Shown here one piece after another: positions 25,637 to 36,732 of a DNA stretch of 64,000 bases. A program made the translations under genes and the position numbers. Every line of letters starts with the position of its first letter. Within the stretch, counting starts at the first letter, position 1. A model generated the notes under the pieces. It searched no databases and was not told the origin of the DNA. It was given only the letters and a program-made list of their open reading frames with translations. The stretch spans positions 6,302,001 through 6,366,000 of the forward strand of contig NZ_CP127385.1 of NCBI RefSeq assembly GCF_030378205.1, given 5' to 3'. The stretch is from Bradyrhizobium sp. NP1 (lineage in GTDB: Bacteria > Pseudomonadota > Alphaproteobacteria > Rhizobiales > Xanthobacteraceae).

Positions 25637-26422
25637 GCATTCCTCCCATTGTGATCGTGAGCCCCTCGGCCGATCTGACGGCGGCTTGGCGGGCCTTTCA
25701 GATGATTGCGCCTCCATAAGCGAGAGCATGCGCGCGCTCTCGCGCGCGCAATGCGTCGTCGCCATGATCATTTATTGGTGTTCGCGTTCTTCCGGCGCGA
25801 GCGGCGATGTCGGCGTCAGACAGCGGAGATTGCTCGCAGGGCACACCCTGCCGCCAGCGCATGAACCAAACAGCCATGCCCTTCCCTCCCACGCAGCAAT
25901 GCTATTGCCGCAGCCCAGCGGGTTTCCCCCGTCTTATCGCCTGATATCGGAGTGCTTGCGCGGCGTCATTGTCGCCCGCTAGAACGGGAAATCAAGCGCT
26001 ACCTTTGGCAGGCCCTCGTAAAGTGGTGCCATGCCTATCAAGGCATAGCTCGCCAGAGCGGCCCCGCGGTTCGGCGAGGGTACCCACCATGTCCGTTCAG
26101 GGTCATTTTCGACCGAGTCTGTGGGCGCCGCCTACCATTTGATGTCTGCTTTGCCTCATAAGCAACCGCGCCATAACCGGCTTGCCTCCAACCACCTCGC
26201 ATTCGTCCAGCTTGCGTCTATCAGGCTATGGCTGCGCGCTAGTCAGTCCACGCCCTCGCCAGGCATGATGTTCTCAGCACAAACGGTTCGGCGTCTGTCG
26301 CGAGAAAGCCGGTATCCACGTTTCCGCATCATGCCGTAAACCCTGCCCAAAAGTTGGCTTTGCGGCCATCGCCGAAGCCCGTTAGAACCGGAAGCTCTGA
26401 ACAAGAAGCGAGGGAGAGAAAC
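25637..26422. other. Non-coding stretch of about 790 bp between two transport genes
   Basis: No gene was recognised on either strand. It contains one copy of the dispersed GGGTCATTTTCGACC element (near 26099) preceded by CATGTCC, as seen near 21135. It should hold the promoters of the divergent binding-protein genes on both sides, but no promoter could be assigned. Confidence 0.5.
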
Positions 26423-27637
26423 ATGAAAGCAGCCGCTGCCGCGCTCGCGGCGGGCCTGGCCCTGTCGGCCTTTTCCGGTTCCGCGCAGGCGCAGATTTCC
26501 GACGACGTCGTCAAGATCGGCGTTCTCACGGACATGTCGAGCCTCTATGCCGACGCCACCGGCAAGGGCTCGCTCGCCGCGGTGCAGATGGCGGTCGCCG
26601 ACTATGGCGGCAAGGTCAAGGGCAAGCCGATCGAGGTGATCGCGGCCGACCACCAGAACAAGCCCGACGTCGGCATCAACATCGCGCGCAACTGGTACGA
26701 CAACGACAAGGTCGATGCGATCTTCGACGTGCCGACCTCCTCGGTGGCGCTGCCGATCTCGGCGCTGACGCGCGAGAAGAACAAGATCCACATCAATTCC
26801 GGCGGCGGCTCCTCCGACATCACGGGCATCGCCTGCTCGCCGAACACCGTGCACTGGACCTACGACACCTATGCGCTTGCCAACGTCGCCGGCAGGGCGA
26901 TGGTGAAGCGCGGCGAGGACACCTGGTTCTTCATCACCGCCGATTATGCCTTCGGCATGGCGCTGGAGCGCGACGCCGCCAATGTCGTCAAGGAGAGCGG
27001 CGGCAAGGTGCTCGGCGACGTCCGCCATCCGCTCAACTCGTCGGACTTCTCCTCCTTCCTGCTGCAGGCGCAGGCCTCCAAGGCCAAGGTGATCGGGCTG
27101 GCCAACGCCGGCGGCGACACCACCAACGCGCTGAAGCAGGCCTCGGAATTCGGCATCACCCAGGGCGGCCAGAAGATGATCGCGCTGCTGCAGGAGATCA
27201 CCGACACCCACGCCCTCGGCATCAAGGCGACGCAGGGGCTGATCGTCACCGACGCCTTCTACTGGGACATGAACGACGAGACGCGCGCCTTCTCAAATCG
27301 CTTCAACGAGAAGGTCGGACACATGCCGAGCATGATCCAGGCCGGCCTCTATTCGGCGACCATGCATTACCTGAAGGCGATCGAGGCGATCGGCACCGAC
27401 GAGGCGCCGAAGGTGATGGCGCAGATGCGCGCCACGCCGATCAACGACTTCTTTGCCAAGAACGGCAAGATCCGGATCGACGGCCGCATGGTGCACGACA
27501 TGTACCTGTTCGAGGTCAAGAAGCCTGAGGAATCCAAGGGCGAGTGGGACCTCTACAAGCTGATCGCCACCGTGCCCGGCGACGAGGCGTTCCGCCCGCT
27601 GGACAAGGGCGGCTGCCCGCTGGTGAAGACGAACTGA
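26423..27637 (+). CDS. Branched-chain amino acid type ABC binding protein (LivJ-like)
   Basis: 404 residues. Signal peptide about 1-24 (cleavage after AQA). The mature part, ISDDVVKIGVLTDMSSLYADATGKGS, followed by VAIKLA-like repeats of the periplasmic-binding type I fold and the NSGGGSSDITG pocket region, fits the Leu/Ile/Val-binding or amide/urea-binding superfamily. Permease and ATPase genes are absent here, so it is an orphan that may serve a transporter elsewhere. AGGGAGAGAAAC precedes the ATG at 26423. Confidence 0.88.
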   Translation: MKAAAAALAAGLALSAFSGSAQAQISDDVVKIGVLTDMSSLYADATGKGSLAAVQMAVADYGGKVKGKPIEVIAADHQNKPDVGINIARNWYDNDKVDAIFDVPTSSVALPISALTREKNKIHINSGGGSSDITGIACSPNTVHWTYDTYALANVAGRAMVKRGEDTWFFITADYAFGMALERDAANVVKESGGKVLGDVRHPLNSSDFSSFLLQAQASKAKVIGLANAGGDTTNALKQASEFGITQGGQKMIALLQEITDTHALGIKATQGLIVTDAFYWDMNDETRAFSNRFNEKVGHMPSMIQAGLYSATMHYLKAIEAIGTDEAPKVMAQMRATPINDFFAKNGKIRIDGRMVHDMYLFEVKKPEESKGEWDLYKLIATVPGDEAFRPLDKGGCPLVKTN

Positions 27638-27667
27638 CTTCACTGCGCGCGAAGCGACGCAGTGAAG

Positions 27668-27748
27668 TCATTCCGGGGCGTCGTGAAGCGACGAACCCGG
27701 AATCTCGAGGTTCCGGGTTCGATGCTTTGCATCGCCCCGGAACGACGA
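27668..27748. repeat. Dispersed CATTCCGGGG-type palindrome
   Basis: TCATTCCGGGGCGTCG... and ...CGCCCCGGAACGACG bracket an inner palindrome GAACCCGGAATCTCGAGG/TTCCGGGTTC. A longer relative lies at 33384-33516. It could stop transcription from the binding-protein gene. Confidence 0.75.
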
Positions 27749-27779
27749 TGGTGCGCTGTTCGTGCCCAGCGTCTTGCGC

Positions 27780-27995
27780 CTACGAACCTTCGAACTTGAA
27801 GGAGACGTTGAGCTTGGCGCGGTAGGCTTCGATCTTGCCCTTGGCGTCAAGTTGAAGGTCAAGCTCCCGGACTTCGGCAACGCGAAGCTCACGCAGCGTC
27901 TTTGCCGCCTGCTCGACCGCATTGGCTGCGGCCTTCTCCCAGGAATCCTTGCTGGTACCGATCAGTTCAATGACCTTGTAGACGCTCTCACTCAT
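27780..27995 (-). CDS. Dodecin family flavin-binding protein
   Basis: 71 residues. MSESVYKVIELIGTSKDSWEKAAANAVEQAAKTLRELRVAEV... (abbreviated) shows the dodecin beta-alpha-beta-beta pattern with VIELIGTS at the start and strands ending in YRAKLNVSFKFEG. Dodecins assemble into 12-mers that store FMN or riboflavin, or CoA in some bacteria. The start at 27995 has CGGGAGGACGACA before it. Cytoplasmic, monocistronic. Confidence 0.9.
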   Translation of the reverse strand: MSESVYKVIELIGTSKDSWEKAAANAVEQAAKTLRELRVAEVRELDLQLDAKGKIEAYRAKLNVSFKFEGS

Positions 27996-28138
27996 TGTCG
28001 TCCTCCCGTTCGGTATGAAGCAGGAAGCAGGCTCTGCTCCTGCCGACGGGAAGCCTAGCATCGCCGCATCGATGCCGGAAGGACGCCGCCATCGAACTCG
28101 CGGCACGGCGGGGATGCACAGGCCCCTGAAACGGCAAA

Positions 28139-28170
28139 TGGCCTGATGGCGTCACCGCCACCAGGCCATC
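28139..28170 (-). terminator. Hairpin downstream of the PRC-barrel gene
   Basis: ATGGCCTGATGGCG pairs with CGCCACCAGGCCAT (one mismatch), loop TCAC. The tail on the minus strand is only weakly T-rich (TTTGCCGTTT), so efficiency is uncertain. On the plus strand it is followed by an A-tract. Confidence 0.5.
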
Positions 28171-28194
28171 AAAAAGAACGCGTGTTCGCGCGCC

Positions 28195-28716
28195 CTACTC
28201 TGTCGAATACTTGAATTCGGGCATCGCCTTCAGGTCATCCTTGGTCGCGTTGAACACCGCGTGGTCGGGATACCACGGATTGGGCTTCGAGCTCGCCGTC
28301 GGGGTGGTTGCGGTCGAGTCCTTGGCCGATCCGGTCGTCGTGGCCGGTGCCGGGCGGTTGCCGGTGCTGTTCGACGCGCCGGTATAGGTCACCGGCTGAT
28401 CAGAGAATTTCAGCTTGTCGAAGGACACCGCGACCAGATGCTCGCCCACGCCGAGGAAGCCGCCGACGCCGATCACGGCAGCTTTGATGTTGCCGCTCTT
28501 GTCGACCAGGAGATCGTTGATCGAACCGACATTCTCATTGTTGTCGTTATAGACCTTCAGGCCGATGACCTTGGACGCGCGCCAGTCGCCCTTGAGCGTG
28601 GATTCCTGCATCGCCATGCCGGCCTTGTCGGAGGTCGTGGTCGGAGTTTGTGCGAACGCAACTGAAGCAAGCAGCGCCGACCCGACGACGCCGGTCGCAA
28701 GATACTTCGCCAACAT
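28195..28716 (-). CDS. Secreted PRC-barrel domain protein
   Basis: 173 residues. Signal peptide 1-22 (cleavage after AFA), a short linker and one PRC-barrel-like domain (about 44-105: WRASKVIGLKVYNDNNENVGSI and LVDKSGNIKAAVIGVGGFLGVGE). The rest is a Thr/Ala/Pro tail. PRC barrels act as structural or docking modules; no enzyme function is expected. An EcfG-type promoter lies just upstream, pointing to the general stress response. Confidence 0.85.
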   Translation of the reverse strand: MLAKYLATGVVGSALLASVAFAQTPTTTSDKAGMAMQESTLKGDWRASKVIGLKVYNDNNENVGSINDLLVDKSGNIKAAVIGVGGFLGVGEHLVAVSFDKLKFSDQPVTYTGASNSTGNRPAPATTTGSAKDSTATTPTASSKPNPWYPDHAVFNATKDDLKAMPEFKYSTE

Positions 28717-28751
28717 TGGATTTCTCCCTCGTTATTGATCGATGAGGGAAG

Positions 28752-28776
28752 AACCCGGCTCGGGCCGGCACGTTCC
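28752..28776 (-). promoter_or_regulatory. EcfG-type general stress promoter (candidate)
   Basis: Minus strand GGAAC (28776-28772), 17 bp, GTT (28754-28752), about 36-60 bp before the PRC-barrel start. The alphaproteobacterial EcfG consensus is GGAAC-N16/17-CGTT; here the first -10 base is G instead of C. Confidence 0.6.
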
Positions 28777-28889
28777 CGCCGCGCGACGCAAAGACGCGAA
28801 TCAAGGCAATGGAACGCGCTGCTTCACAGGACGCGTCGCCTCGTTGCAGCATTTGCCGCGCGACGCGGATCACGCATTCAGCGCTGCGA

Positions 28890-29267
28890 TCAGAAGCCGC
28901 CCCAGTAGGGCGGGATTCCGTAGTAGCGATGCAGCGCCGCTTCCTGCGACCGATCGCCCCAGTCGAAATCCTGGTCGGCGCCGAACGACGGCGCGTTCCT
29001 CAACTCGCTTTCGCTGATGTCGAGCTCGTAGGCCTCGAAGCGCGTGTTGTAGCTGAGCTTGCCCCAGGGCACCGGCAGCAGCTTCGAGCCGAGCCCGAAG
29101 AAGCCGCCGAACGAGAGCACGGCATACGACACCTGGCCGGTGATCTTGTCGATCATCAGCCGCTCGATGTGGCCGACCAGGTCACCGCTCGGCCGTCGCA
29201 CCGCAGTGCCCTCGACACGATCGCTCGCGATCAAGGGGTGCGGTCTGGACATGACGTCAACCATCAT
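28890..29267 (-). CDS. Cytoplasmic PRC-barrel domain protein
   Basis: About 125 residues. HPLIASDRVEGTAVRRPSGDLVGHIERLMID and VSYAVLSFGGFFGLGSKLLPVPWGKL (two pieces of the domain) are the PRC-barrel strands; the C-terminus is aromatic and Gly-rich (YYGIPPYWGGF). No signal peptide. Such short PRC proteins are typical stress-induced proteins of Rhizobiales. Start at 29267 or 29264 (consecutive ATGs after AAGGGAGGGG). The gene is preceded by a perfect EcfG-type promoter. Confidence 0.85.
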   Translation of the reverse strand: MMVDVMSRPHPLIASDRVEGTAVRRPSGDLVGHIERLMIDKITGQVSYAVLSFGGFFGLGSKLLPVPWGKLSYNTRFEAYELDISESELRNAPSFGADQDFDWGDRSQEAALHRYYGIPPYWGGF

Positions 29268-29295
29268 CCCCTCCCTTGGGGTTGATGAAGACTTC

Positions 29296-29320
29296 AACGC
29301 CGGAATTGGGAACCCGTTCC
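29296..29320 (-). promoter_or_regulatory. EcfG-type general stress promoter
   Basis: Minus strand GGAAC (29320-29316), exactly 16 bp, CGTT (29299-29296). This is a perfect match to the consensus, 29-53 bp before the PRC-barrel start. Confidence 0.75.
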
Positions 29321-29365
29321 CTGCTCTAGGCGCGATCACGGCAGGCGCCGTGCGCAATCTGCCTT

Positions 29366-29569
29366 TTAGGCCGCGAGCGGTTCCTGCTCGGTGTGGGATC
29401 GGTCGAAGAAGGCGATCGCCTCGAAGCGATAGTTGCAGGACCTGCAGCACCAGAGATACGTGACGCGGCCGTCATCGCCGGTTTCGACCCAGTCCGGCAA
29501 CGCGATAGGTTCGCCGCACTGCGCACAGGGATTGTATCGAGGCAGATAGCCGAGGAACGGTCTGGCCAT
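29366..29569 (-). CDS. Small zinc-ribbon protein, 67 aa
   Basis: Two CX2C knuckles, CAQC (about 15-18) and CRSC (about 42-45), separated by a strand-rich segment, give a rubredoxin-like zinc ribbon. The start at 29569 follows GGGAGACGCGCC. Function unknown; common in Bradyrhizobium-like genomes by impression. It is upstream of the PRC-barrel gene on the same strand, but the intervening EcfG promoter suggests separate control. Confidence 0.7.
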   Translation of the reverse strand: MARPFLGYLPRYNPCAQCGEPIALPDWVETGDDGRVTYLWCCRSCNYRFEAIAFFDRSHTEQEPLAA

Positions 29570-29895
29570 GGCGCGTCTCCCTATGTTTCGTTGAAGAACG
29601 TTTCTTGTGCGCGGCGGTTGAGACAGGCTTGTTGCCAGAGTGGCGCGCCGGACATGGCATCCGGATTTCGCAAGCGCAGCACCCGCCCGGGCGCAACACT
29701 AGAATAGCATTGCGACGATAAAACGGCGATGACACGCGTCGCCGCACCAAACTGCGCATTTTAATTTCAATTCGCCGCTTTGCGTTCGCTCACGCCGGGC
29801 AGCCGCGCGCGATGCGAGGGGCGCGTGCCGGCTTTTCGCCAAAATCAGCGCGCCTAAAGCGAACAGCGCGCCGTTCGCGCCCTGAGGTTATTTTG

Positions 29896-30390
29896 ATGAA
29901 ACGTTTACTGATTGCTACAGGCCTCGTTTTCGCGAGCGCGCTACAAGCCGCACATGCCGGACAGAAAGAGCAATTCGACGCGATGGTCGCGGCGCACGCG
30001 CAGGCCAACAACGTACCGGAAGCGCTGGTGCATCGGGTGATCGTGCGCGAGAGCCGCTACAATCCCGGCCTCGTCGGGCGCGGCGGCACCATCGGTCTGA
30101 TGCAGATCAAGCTCGCGACCGCGCGCGGCCTCGGCTACACCGGCGACGCTGCGGGCCTGCGCGATCCCGAGACCAACCTCACCTATGGCGTCAAATACCT
30201 CGCCGGCGCGTATCACGCCGCCCACGGCGATCACGGCCGCGCCGTCCATTATTATGCGAGCGGCTACTACTACGCCGCCAAGCGCGCGCGCGTGGCCGAG
30301 GCGCGCGCCTCCGCCCCGCTCGTGCTTGAGAGTGCACCGCGAAAAGAAAGGTTGAGGCGCGCCAGGACCCAGGTTCCCGGCGCGTACTAG
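29896..30390 (+). CDS. Lytic transglycosylase-like (SLT) protein
   Basis: 164 residues. Signal peptide about 1-20 (cleavage after AHA), then one SLT domain: VRESRYNPGLVGRGGTIGLMQIK contains the catalytic Glu in RES and the GLMQI motif; NLTYGVKYLAGAY and YYASGYY follow. It cleaves peptidoglycan glycan strands, forming 1,6-anhydro ends. The C-terminus is Arg-rich. ATG at 29896 with GAGG upstream was chosen over a start 28 codons earlier. The preceding 326 bp (29570-29895) hold no recognised gene. Confidence 0.88.
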   Translation: MKRLLIATGLVFASALQAAHAGQKEQFDAMVAAHAQANNVPEALVHRVIVRESRYNPGLVGRGGTIGLMQIKLATARGLGYTGDAAGLRDPETNLTYGVKYLAGAYHAAHGDHGRAVHYYASGYYYAAKRARVAEARASAPLVLESAPRKERLRRARTQVPGAY

Positions 30391-30435
30391 CCCGCGCCCG
30401 CGCCCATACCACCGTGCAAACGCATGACTGATGCG

Positions 30436-30463
30436 TTGACACGCGCCCGCTTCCGCCTACATT
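30436..30463 (+). promoter_or_regulatory. Promoter of the thiamin operon (candidate)
   Basis: TTGACA (30436-30441), 16 bp, TACATT (30458-30463), a good housekeeping-type pair directly before the riboswitch. A start site near 30470 would fall inside the proposed P1 strand, so P1 may be shorter than drawn. Confidence 0.6.
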
Positions 30464-30465
30464 AG

Positions 30466-30560
30466 CCCTGTTCCGAGGGGAGCTCCGAGGAGGAGCTGAG
30501 AAACCGCTATCGCGGTGACCCTTTGAACCTGATCCGGGTCATGCCGGCGAAGGGACAGGG
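30466..30560 (+). promoter_or_regulatory. TPP riboswitch (THI element)
   Basis: Contains the conserved cores CTGAGA (30496-30501) and ACCCTTTGAACCTGATC (30518-30534), then GGGTC and GCCGGCGAAGGGA. P1 is CCCTGTTCC (30466-30474) pairing with GGGACAGGG (30552-30560). The 3' strand of P1 carries the likely ribosome binding site and abuts the thiO ATG, so thiamin pyrophosphate binding should block translation directly, with no separate expression platform. Confidence 0.95.
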
Positions 30561-31574
30561 ATGTACCAGAACATCAGGCCGGGCGGGCAAACCGCCGTTT
30601 CCATCATCGGCGCAGGCATTGCTGGCGCCTGGCATGCGCTGCTGTTCGCGCAGGCCGGCCACGCCGTTACCCTGCACGAGCGCGGTGACGCCACGATGAC
30701 GGAATCCACAAGCCATTTTGCCGGCGGCATGCTCGCGCCCTGGTGCGAGGCGGAAAGCTCGGAGCCGGTGATCGCAAGGCTCGGCATCCGCTCGCTCGAC
30801 CTGTGGCGGCAGCACTTCCCGAACACCCCGTTCAACGGCTCGCTGGTGGTGGCGCATGCCCGCGACCGCGCCGATTTCGAGCGCTTCGCCCGGCTCACCT
30901 CCAATCACCGGCGGCTCGACGCGCGCGCCTTGAGCGAGCTTGAGCCGTCGCTGGAGGGCCGCTTCCGCGAGGGCCTGTTCTACCCCGAGGAGGGCCATGT
31001 CGAGCCGCGGCGCGTCTTGCCCGAGCTGCATGCGCGCATTGCGGCGCTGGGCGCCACCATCCGCTTCGGCAGCGAGGCCAGGGCTGCTGACCTCGACGGC
31101 GTCGTGATCGACTGCCGCGGGCTTTTCGCCCGCGACGCGCAATGCGAACTTCGCGGCGTCAAGGGCGAGATGATCGTGATCGAGACCGACGAGGTCACCC
31201 TTGCCCGCCCGGTGCGGCTGATCCATCCGCGATTTTCCCTCTACGTGATCCCGCGCGGCGACGGCCGCTTCATGCTGGGGGCGACCTCGATCGAGTCGGA
31301 GGATACCGGCGTCAGCGTCCGCTCGGCGCTGGAGCTGCTGGGCGCCGCCTATGCCGTGCATCCGGCCTTCGGCGAGGCGCGCATCGTCGAATTCGGCTCG
31401 GGCCTGCGCCCGGCCTTCCCCGACAATCTGCCGCGCATCGCGATCAATAACGAGAAGATCGCGGTGAACGGGCTCTACCGCCATGGCTTTTTGCTGGCAC
31501 CGGCGCTTGCGGAGCTTTCGCTCGGCTATGTCGCGCGCGGCGAGATCGACAACGAGGTGATGCAATGCGCGTGA
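30561..31574 (+). CDS. thiO: Glycine oxidase ThiO
   Basis: 337 residues, FAD-dependent amine oxidase that makes the iminoglycine (dehydroglycine) used for the thiazole moiety of thiamin. The N-terminal Rossmann motif is VSIIGAGIAGAWHALLFAQAGHAV (GxGxxG), with FAGGMLAPW and a C-terminal GLYRHGFLLAPALAE near the active site. The ATG sits directly after the riboswitch P1 helix. Its end overlaps thiS by 10 bp. First gene of the thi operon. Confidence 0.93.
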   Translation: MYQNIRPGGQTAVSIIGAGIAGAWHALLFAQAGHAVTLHERGDATMTESTSHFAGGMLAPWCEAESSEPVIARLGIRSLDLWRQHFPNTPFNGSLVVAHARDRADFERFARLTSNHRRLDARALSELEPSLEGRFREGLFYPEEGHVEPRRVLPELHARIAALGATIRFGSEARAADLDGVVIDCRGLFARDAQCELRGVKGEMIVIETDEVTLARPVRLIHPRFSLYVIPRGDGRFMLGATSIESEDTGVSVRSALELLGAAYAVHPAFGEARIVEFGSGLRPAFPDNLPRIAINNEKIAVNGLYRHGFLLAPALAELSLGYVARGEIDNEVMQCA

Positions 31575-31762
31575 TCGTCAATGGCGAAGAGCGGGACATC
31601 GCCGCTTCCCGCGTCGACGCGCTGCTCGCCGAGCTCGATTATGAAGGCACGCATTTCGCGATCGCCGTCAACTACGACGTGGTGCCGCGCGGCCTGTGGG
31701 CGGCGACCGAACTCAACGCCGGCGACGAGATCGAGATCATCACGCCGCGGCAGGGAGGCTGA
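31565..31762 (+). CDS. thiS: Sulfur carrier protein ThiS
   Basis: 65 residues, ubiquitin-like fold. Ends in the obligatory Gly-Gly (ITPRQGG), whose C-terminus is adenylated and converted to a thiocarboxylate as sulfur donor for Thi[13 protein letters not shown] opens the beta-grasp domain. Start overlaps the thiO stop. The adenylating enzyme ThiF is not in the window. Confidence 0.95.
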   Translation: MRVIVNGEERDIAASRVDALLAELDYEGTHFAIAVNYDVVPRGLWAATELNAGDEIEIITPRQGG

Positions 31763-31792
31763 GGGATGGGTGCGACGCACGCCGCACACTCC

Positions 31793-31972
31793 CTTCACCT
31801 CGCCCCGCTTGCGGGGAGAGGTCGGATCGCATCGCAAGATGCGGTCCGGGTGAGGGGGACTCTCCACGCCTCCCACTCTCACCGCCCTCGCGGAAAGCCC
31901 CCCTCACCCCAACCCTCCCAGAGCGAGCTTCGCTCGTCTCGCCCCCGCAAGCGGGGCGAGGGGGCAGACCGC
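31793..31972. repeat. Dispersed repeat inside the thi operon
   Basis: Between thiS and thiG. CTTCACCTCGCCCCGCTTGC and TCGCCCCCGCAAGCGGGGCG form the ends, with CCCCTCACCCCAACC inside; related to 11041-11180. It spreads thiS and thiG to 227 bp apart in an operon whose other junctions are mostly overlaps. Confidence 0.75.
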
Positions 31973-31989
31973 AACATGCGGAGACATTG

Positions 31990-32758
31990 ATGCTGAACTT
32001 CTACGGCAAGAGCTTTTCCTCCCGCCTCCTGATCGGCAGCGCGCTCTATCCCTCGCCCGCGATCATGCAGGCGGCGATCCGCAGCTCAGGCGCAGAGATC
32101 GTCACGGTGTCGCTGCGGCGCGAGGCCGCCGGCGGCAAGACCGGTGACGCCTTCTGGTCGCTGATCCGCGAGCTCGGCGTCACGGTGCTGCCGAACACCG
32201 CCGGCTGCCGCAGCGTCCGCGAGGCGGTGACCACCGCGAAGCTGGCGCGCGAGCTGTTCGGCACGAGTTGGATCAAGCTGGAGGTGATCGCCGACAACGA
32301 CACGCTGCAGCCCGACGTGGTCGGCCTGGTCGAGGCCGCCACCATCCTGATCAAGGACGGCTTTGAGGTGTTCCCCTACTGCACGGAAGATCTGTCGGTG
32401 GCAACGCGGCTGGTGGACGCCGGCTGCAAGGTGGTGATGCCCTGGGCAGCTCCAATCGGCAGCGCAAAGGGCATCATCAACCGCGACGCGCTAAAGCTGT
32501 TGCGCGACCGCCTCTCCGACGTGACACTGGTGGTCGATGCCGGCCTTGGCGCGCCCTCGCACGCCGCGGAGGCGCTCGAACTCGGCTATGACGCCGTGCT
32601 GCTCAACACCGCGATCGCAAAGGCCGCCGATCCCGTCGCGATGGCGAACGCATTCCGCCTCGGCGTCGAGGCCGGCCGCACCGCCCATGAGGCCGGGCTG
32701 ATGGAAGCCCGCGATTTCGCCTCCCCGTCAACCCCTGTCGTTGGGACCCCGTTCTGGC

Positions 32759-32772
<14 letters not shown>
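31990..32772 (+). CDS. thiG: Thiazole synthase ThiG
   Basis: 260 residues, TIM barrel. Condenses 1-deoxy-D-xylulose 5-phosphate, iminoglycine and ThiS thiocarboxylate to the thiazole phosphate. Substrate Lys is in [10 protein letters not shown], and [14 protein letters not shown] with [19 protein letters not shown] are the hallmark barrel motifs. ATG at 31990; a longer in-frame reading frame starting inside thiS runs through the repeat and is rejected. It overlaps thiE by 14 bp. Confidence 0.95.
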
Positions 32773-35435
<2,663 letters not shown>

Positions 35436-35527
35436 GCAGGCGCCCTCTCCGCTCGTCATGCCCGGGCCAAAAGCGCAAAGCGCGTCTTTGCGCGAGGCCA
35501 CCCGGACATCCATCAGAAAATGAAAAG

Positions 35528-35550
35528 GCCGGGCGAGAGCCCGGCTTTTT
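35528..35550 (+). terminator. Intrinsic terminator of the thi operon
   Basis: GCCGGGC, loop GAGA, GCCCGGC, then TTTTTG, preceded by AAAAG. It forms the end of a dispersed repeat (35456-35550, GTCATGCCCGGGCC...) related to 37064-37157. Confidence 0.85.
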
Positions 35551-35563
35551 GTTGGGTCGCCCG

Positions 35564-35698
35564 TAGGGTGGGTTAGCGCAGCGTAACCCGCCCATCATGA
35601 TCATGACGACCGACGACATAGCTGGTGGGTTACGCCGGAGCCTGTCATCGGGTCGCGCTTTGCGCGGACCCGTTGGGCTAACCCACCCTACAACACTA
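35564..35698. repeat. TAGGGTGGGTTA-type inverted repeat
   Basis: Ends TAGGGTGGGTTAGCGC and GGGCTAACCCACCCTAC are complementary; inner arms repeat GTAACCCGCCC and GGTGGGTTACGCC. The rest of 35436-35942 holds no gene. A fragment of the same element (CAACTCACCCTACAAC) is near 36820. Confidence 0.8.
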
Positions 35699-35942
35699 CG
35701 CCGCCTCAAGGATGCGGCGGCGCGTTACGCACTTTGGCAGCGCCCCGCTGGCAGACGGAATCTGCACATTGTTGGTGGGGCCTTACAGGCGTATGGTTAA
35801 ACGTAGGCCGCAATCGCCCGCATCGTGAGGCGACACACGACCGGTGCGATCGGCAATGGTGCCGCACGTTTCAGACTGACGTACAGCACATTGAATTCAG
35901 TGATCCCGAAATGACGGCTGGAGGCACAGGCAGGAGTTTGCG

Positions 35943-36338
35943 ATGGATGATCGAACCGTGCGGGCGGCGCTGGAGCGCCATTGGAAGGCTTCGGACGCGA
36001 GCGATTTCAAGGCCGAGCATGACATCTACCGCGACGATGCCGTGCTTGAGTATCCGCAATCGGGCGAGCGGATTCGCGGCCGGCACAACATTCAGGAGAG
36101 CCGAACGGTCCAGCCCAACAAGAAGCGCTTTACGGTCCGGCGCATTATCGGCAGCGGCGATCTCTGGGTCACCGAGTTCGTACTTTCCTATGACGGCGTA
36201 CCATCCTACACGGTGAGCATCATGGAATTCCGCGACGGACTGGTGGCCAACGAAACGCAGTATTTCGCCGACCGGTTTGAGCCTGCACCCTCGCGGGCGC
36301 ATCTTGTCGAGCTGGTGGACGCAACCACGTCATCCTGA
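35943..36338 (+). CDS. NTF2-like / SnoaL-like protein
   Basis: 131 residues, cone-shaped alpha+beta fold. ALERHWKASDASDFKAEHDIYRDDAVLEYPQSGERIRG (abbreviated by position about 9-46) is the usual N-terminal helix and first strand with a YPQSGE pocket; FADRFEP near the C-terminus is also typical. Substrate unknown. AGGAGTTTGCG precedes the ATG. Convergent with the EthD-like gene. Confidence 0.8.
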   Translation: MDDRTVRAALERHWKASDASDFKAEHDIYRDDAVLEYPQSGERIRGRHNIQESRTVQPNKKRFTVRRIIGSGDLWVTEFVLSYDGVPSYTVSIMEFRDGLVANETQYFADRFEPAPSRAHLVELVDATTSS

Positions 36339-36417
36339 AGCACCGCCGGGGAGAACCCGGATCGGCGCTGATGCAGATTGCAACGGCTGGCGTTCGGCGA
36401 ACGCCCGGTCGCGAACG

Positions 36418-36732
36418 TCAGCCCACAACGACTTCACTGATCTGGATGACCGGAGCCAGGTCGGTGTAGTTCTTGATGTCTCCCATGATCTCGTTCGCAT
36501 GCGGTCCGAAACCGGCCTGAAACGCCTCGACCGAGTCGCAGAAGATGTGGCACATCGCGACGTATGCCGCGGGAGCACCGGGCGCCCCGCCCGCAAGGCC
36601 CTTGTCCACGGTGTAGGATTTGCAGGCATCCCCCATCCGGGTCTTGACGAGCGGCATATGCTTGTCCCGGTAATAGTCGTGGTCGAAGCGCGCTCCAGCG
36701 TTGTTCGGATACATGACGCTTACTTTGATCAT
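36418..36732 (-). CDS. EthD family protein
   Basis: 104 residues, ferredoxin-like (dimeric alpha+beta barrel) fold. IKVSVMYPNNAGARFDHDYYRDKHMPLVKTRMG carries the family's F-D-x-x-Y-Y-x-x-H-M-P-L signature (residues about 15-28). EthD proteins accompany degradation of ethers and other xenobiotics; their chemistry is unclear. The start at 36732 has CAGGGAAAACGCC before it. Confidence 0.85.
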   Translation of the reverse strand: MIKVSVMYPNNAGARFDHDYYRDKHMPLVKTRMGDACKSYTVDKGLAGGAPGAPAAYVAMCHIFCDSVEAFQAGFGPHANEIMGDIKNYTDLAPVIQISEVVVG

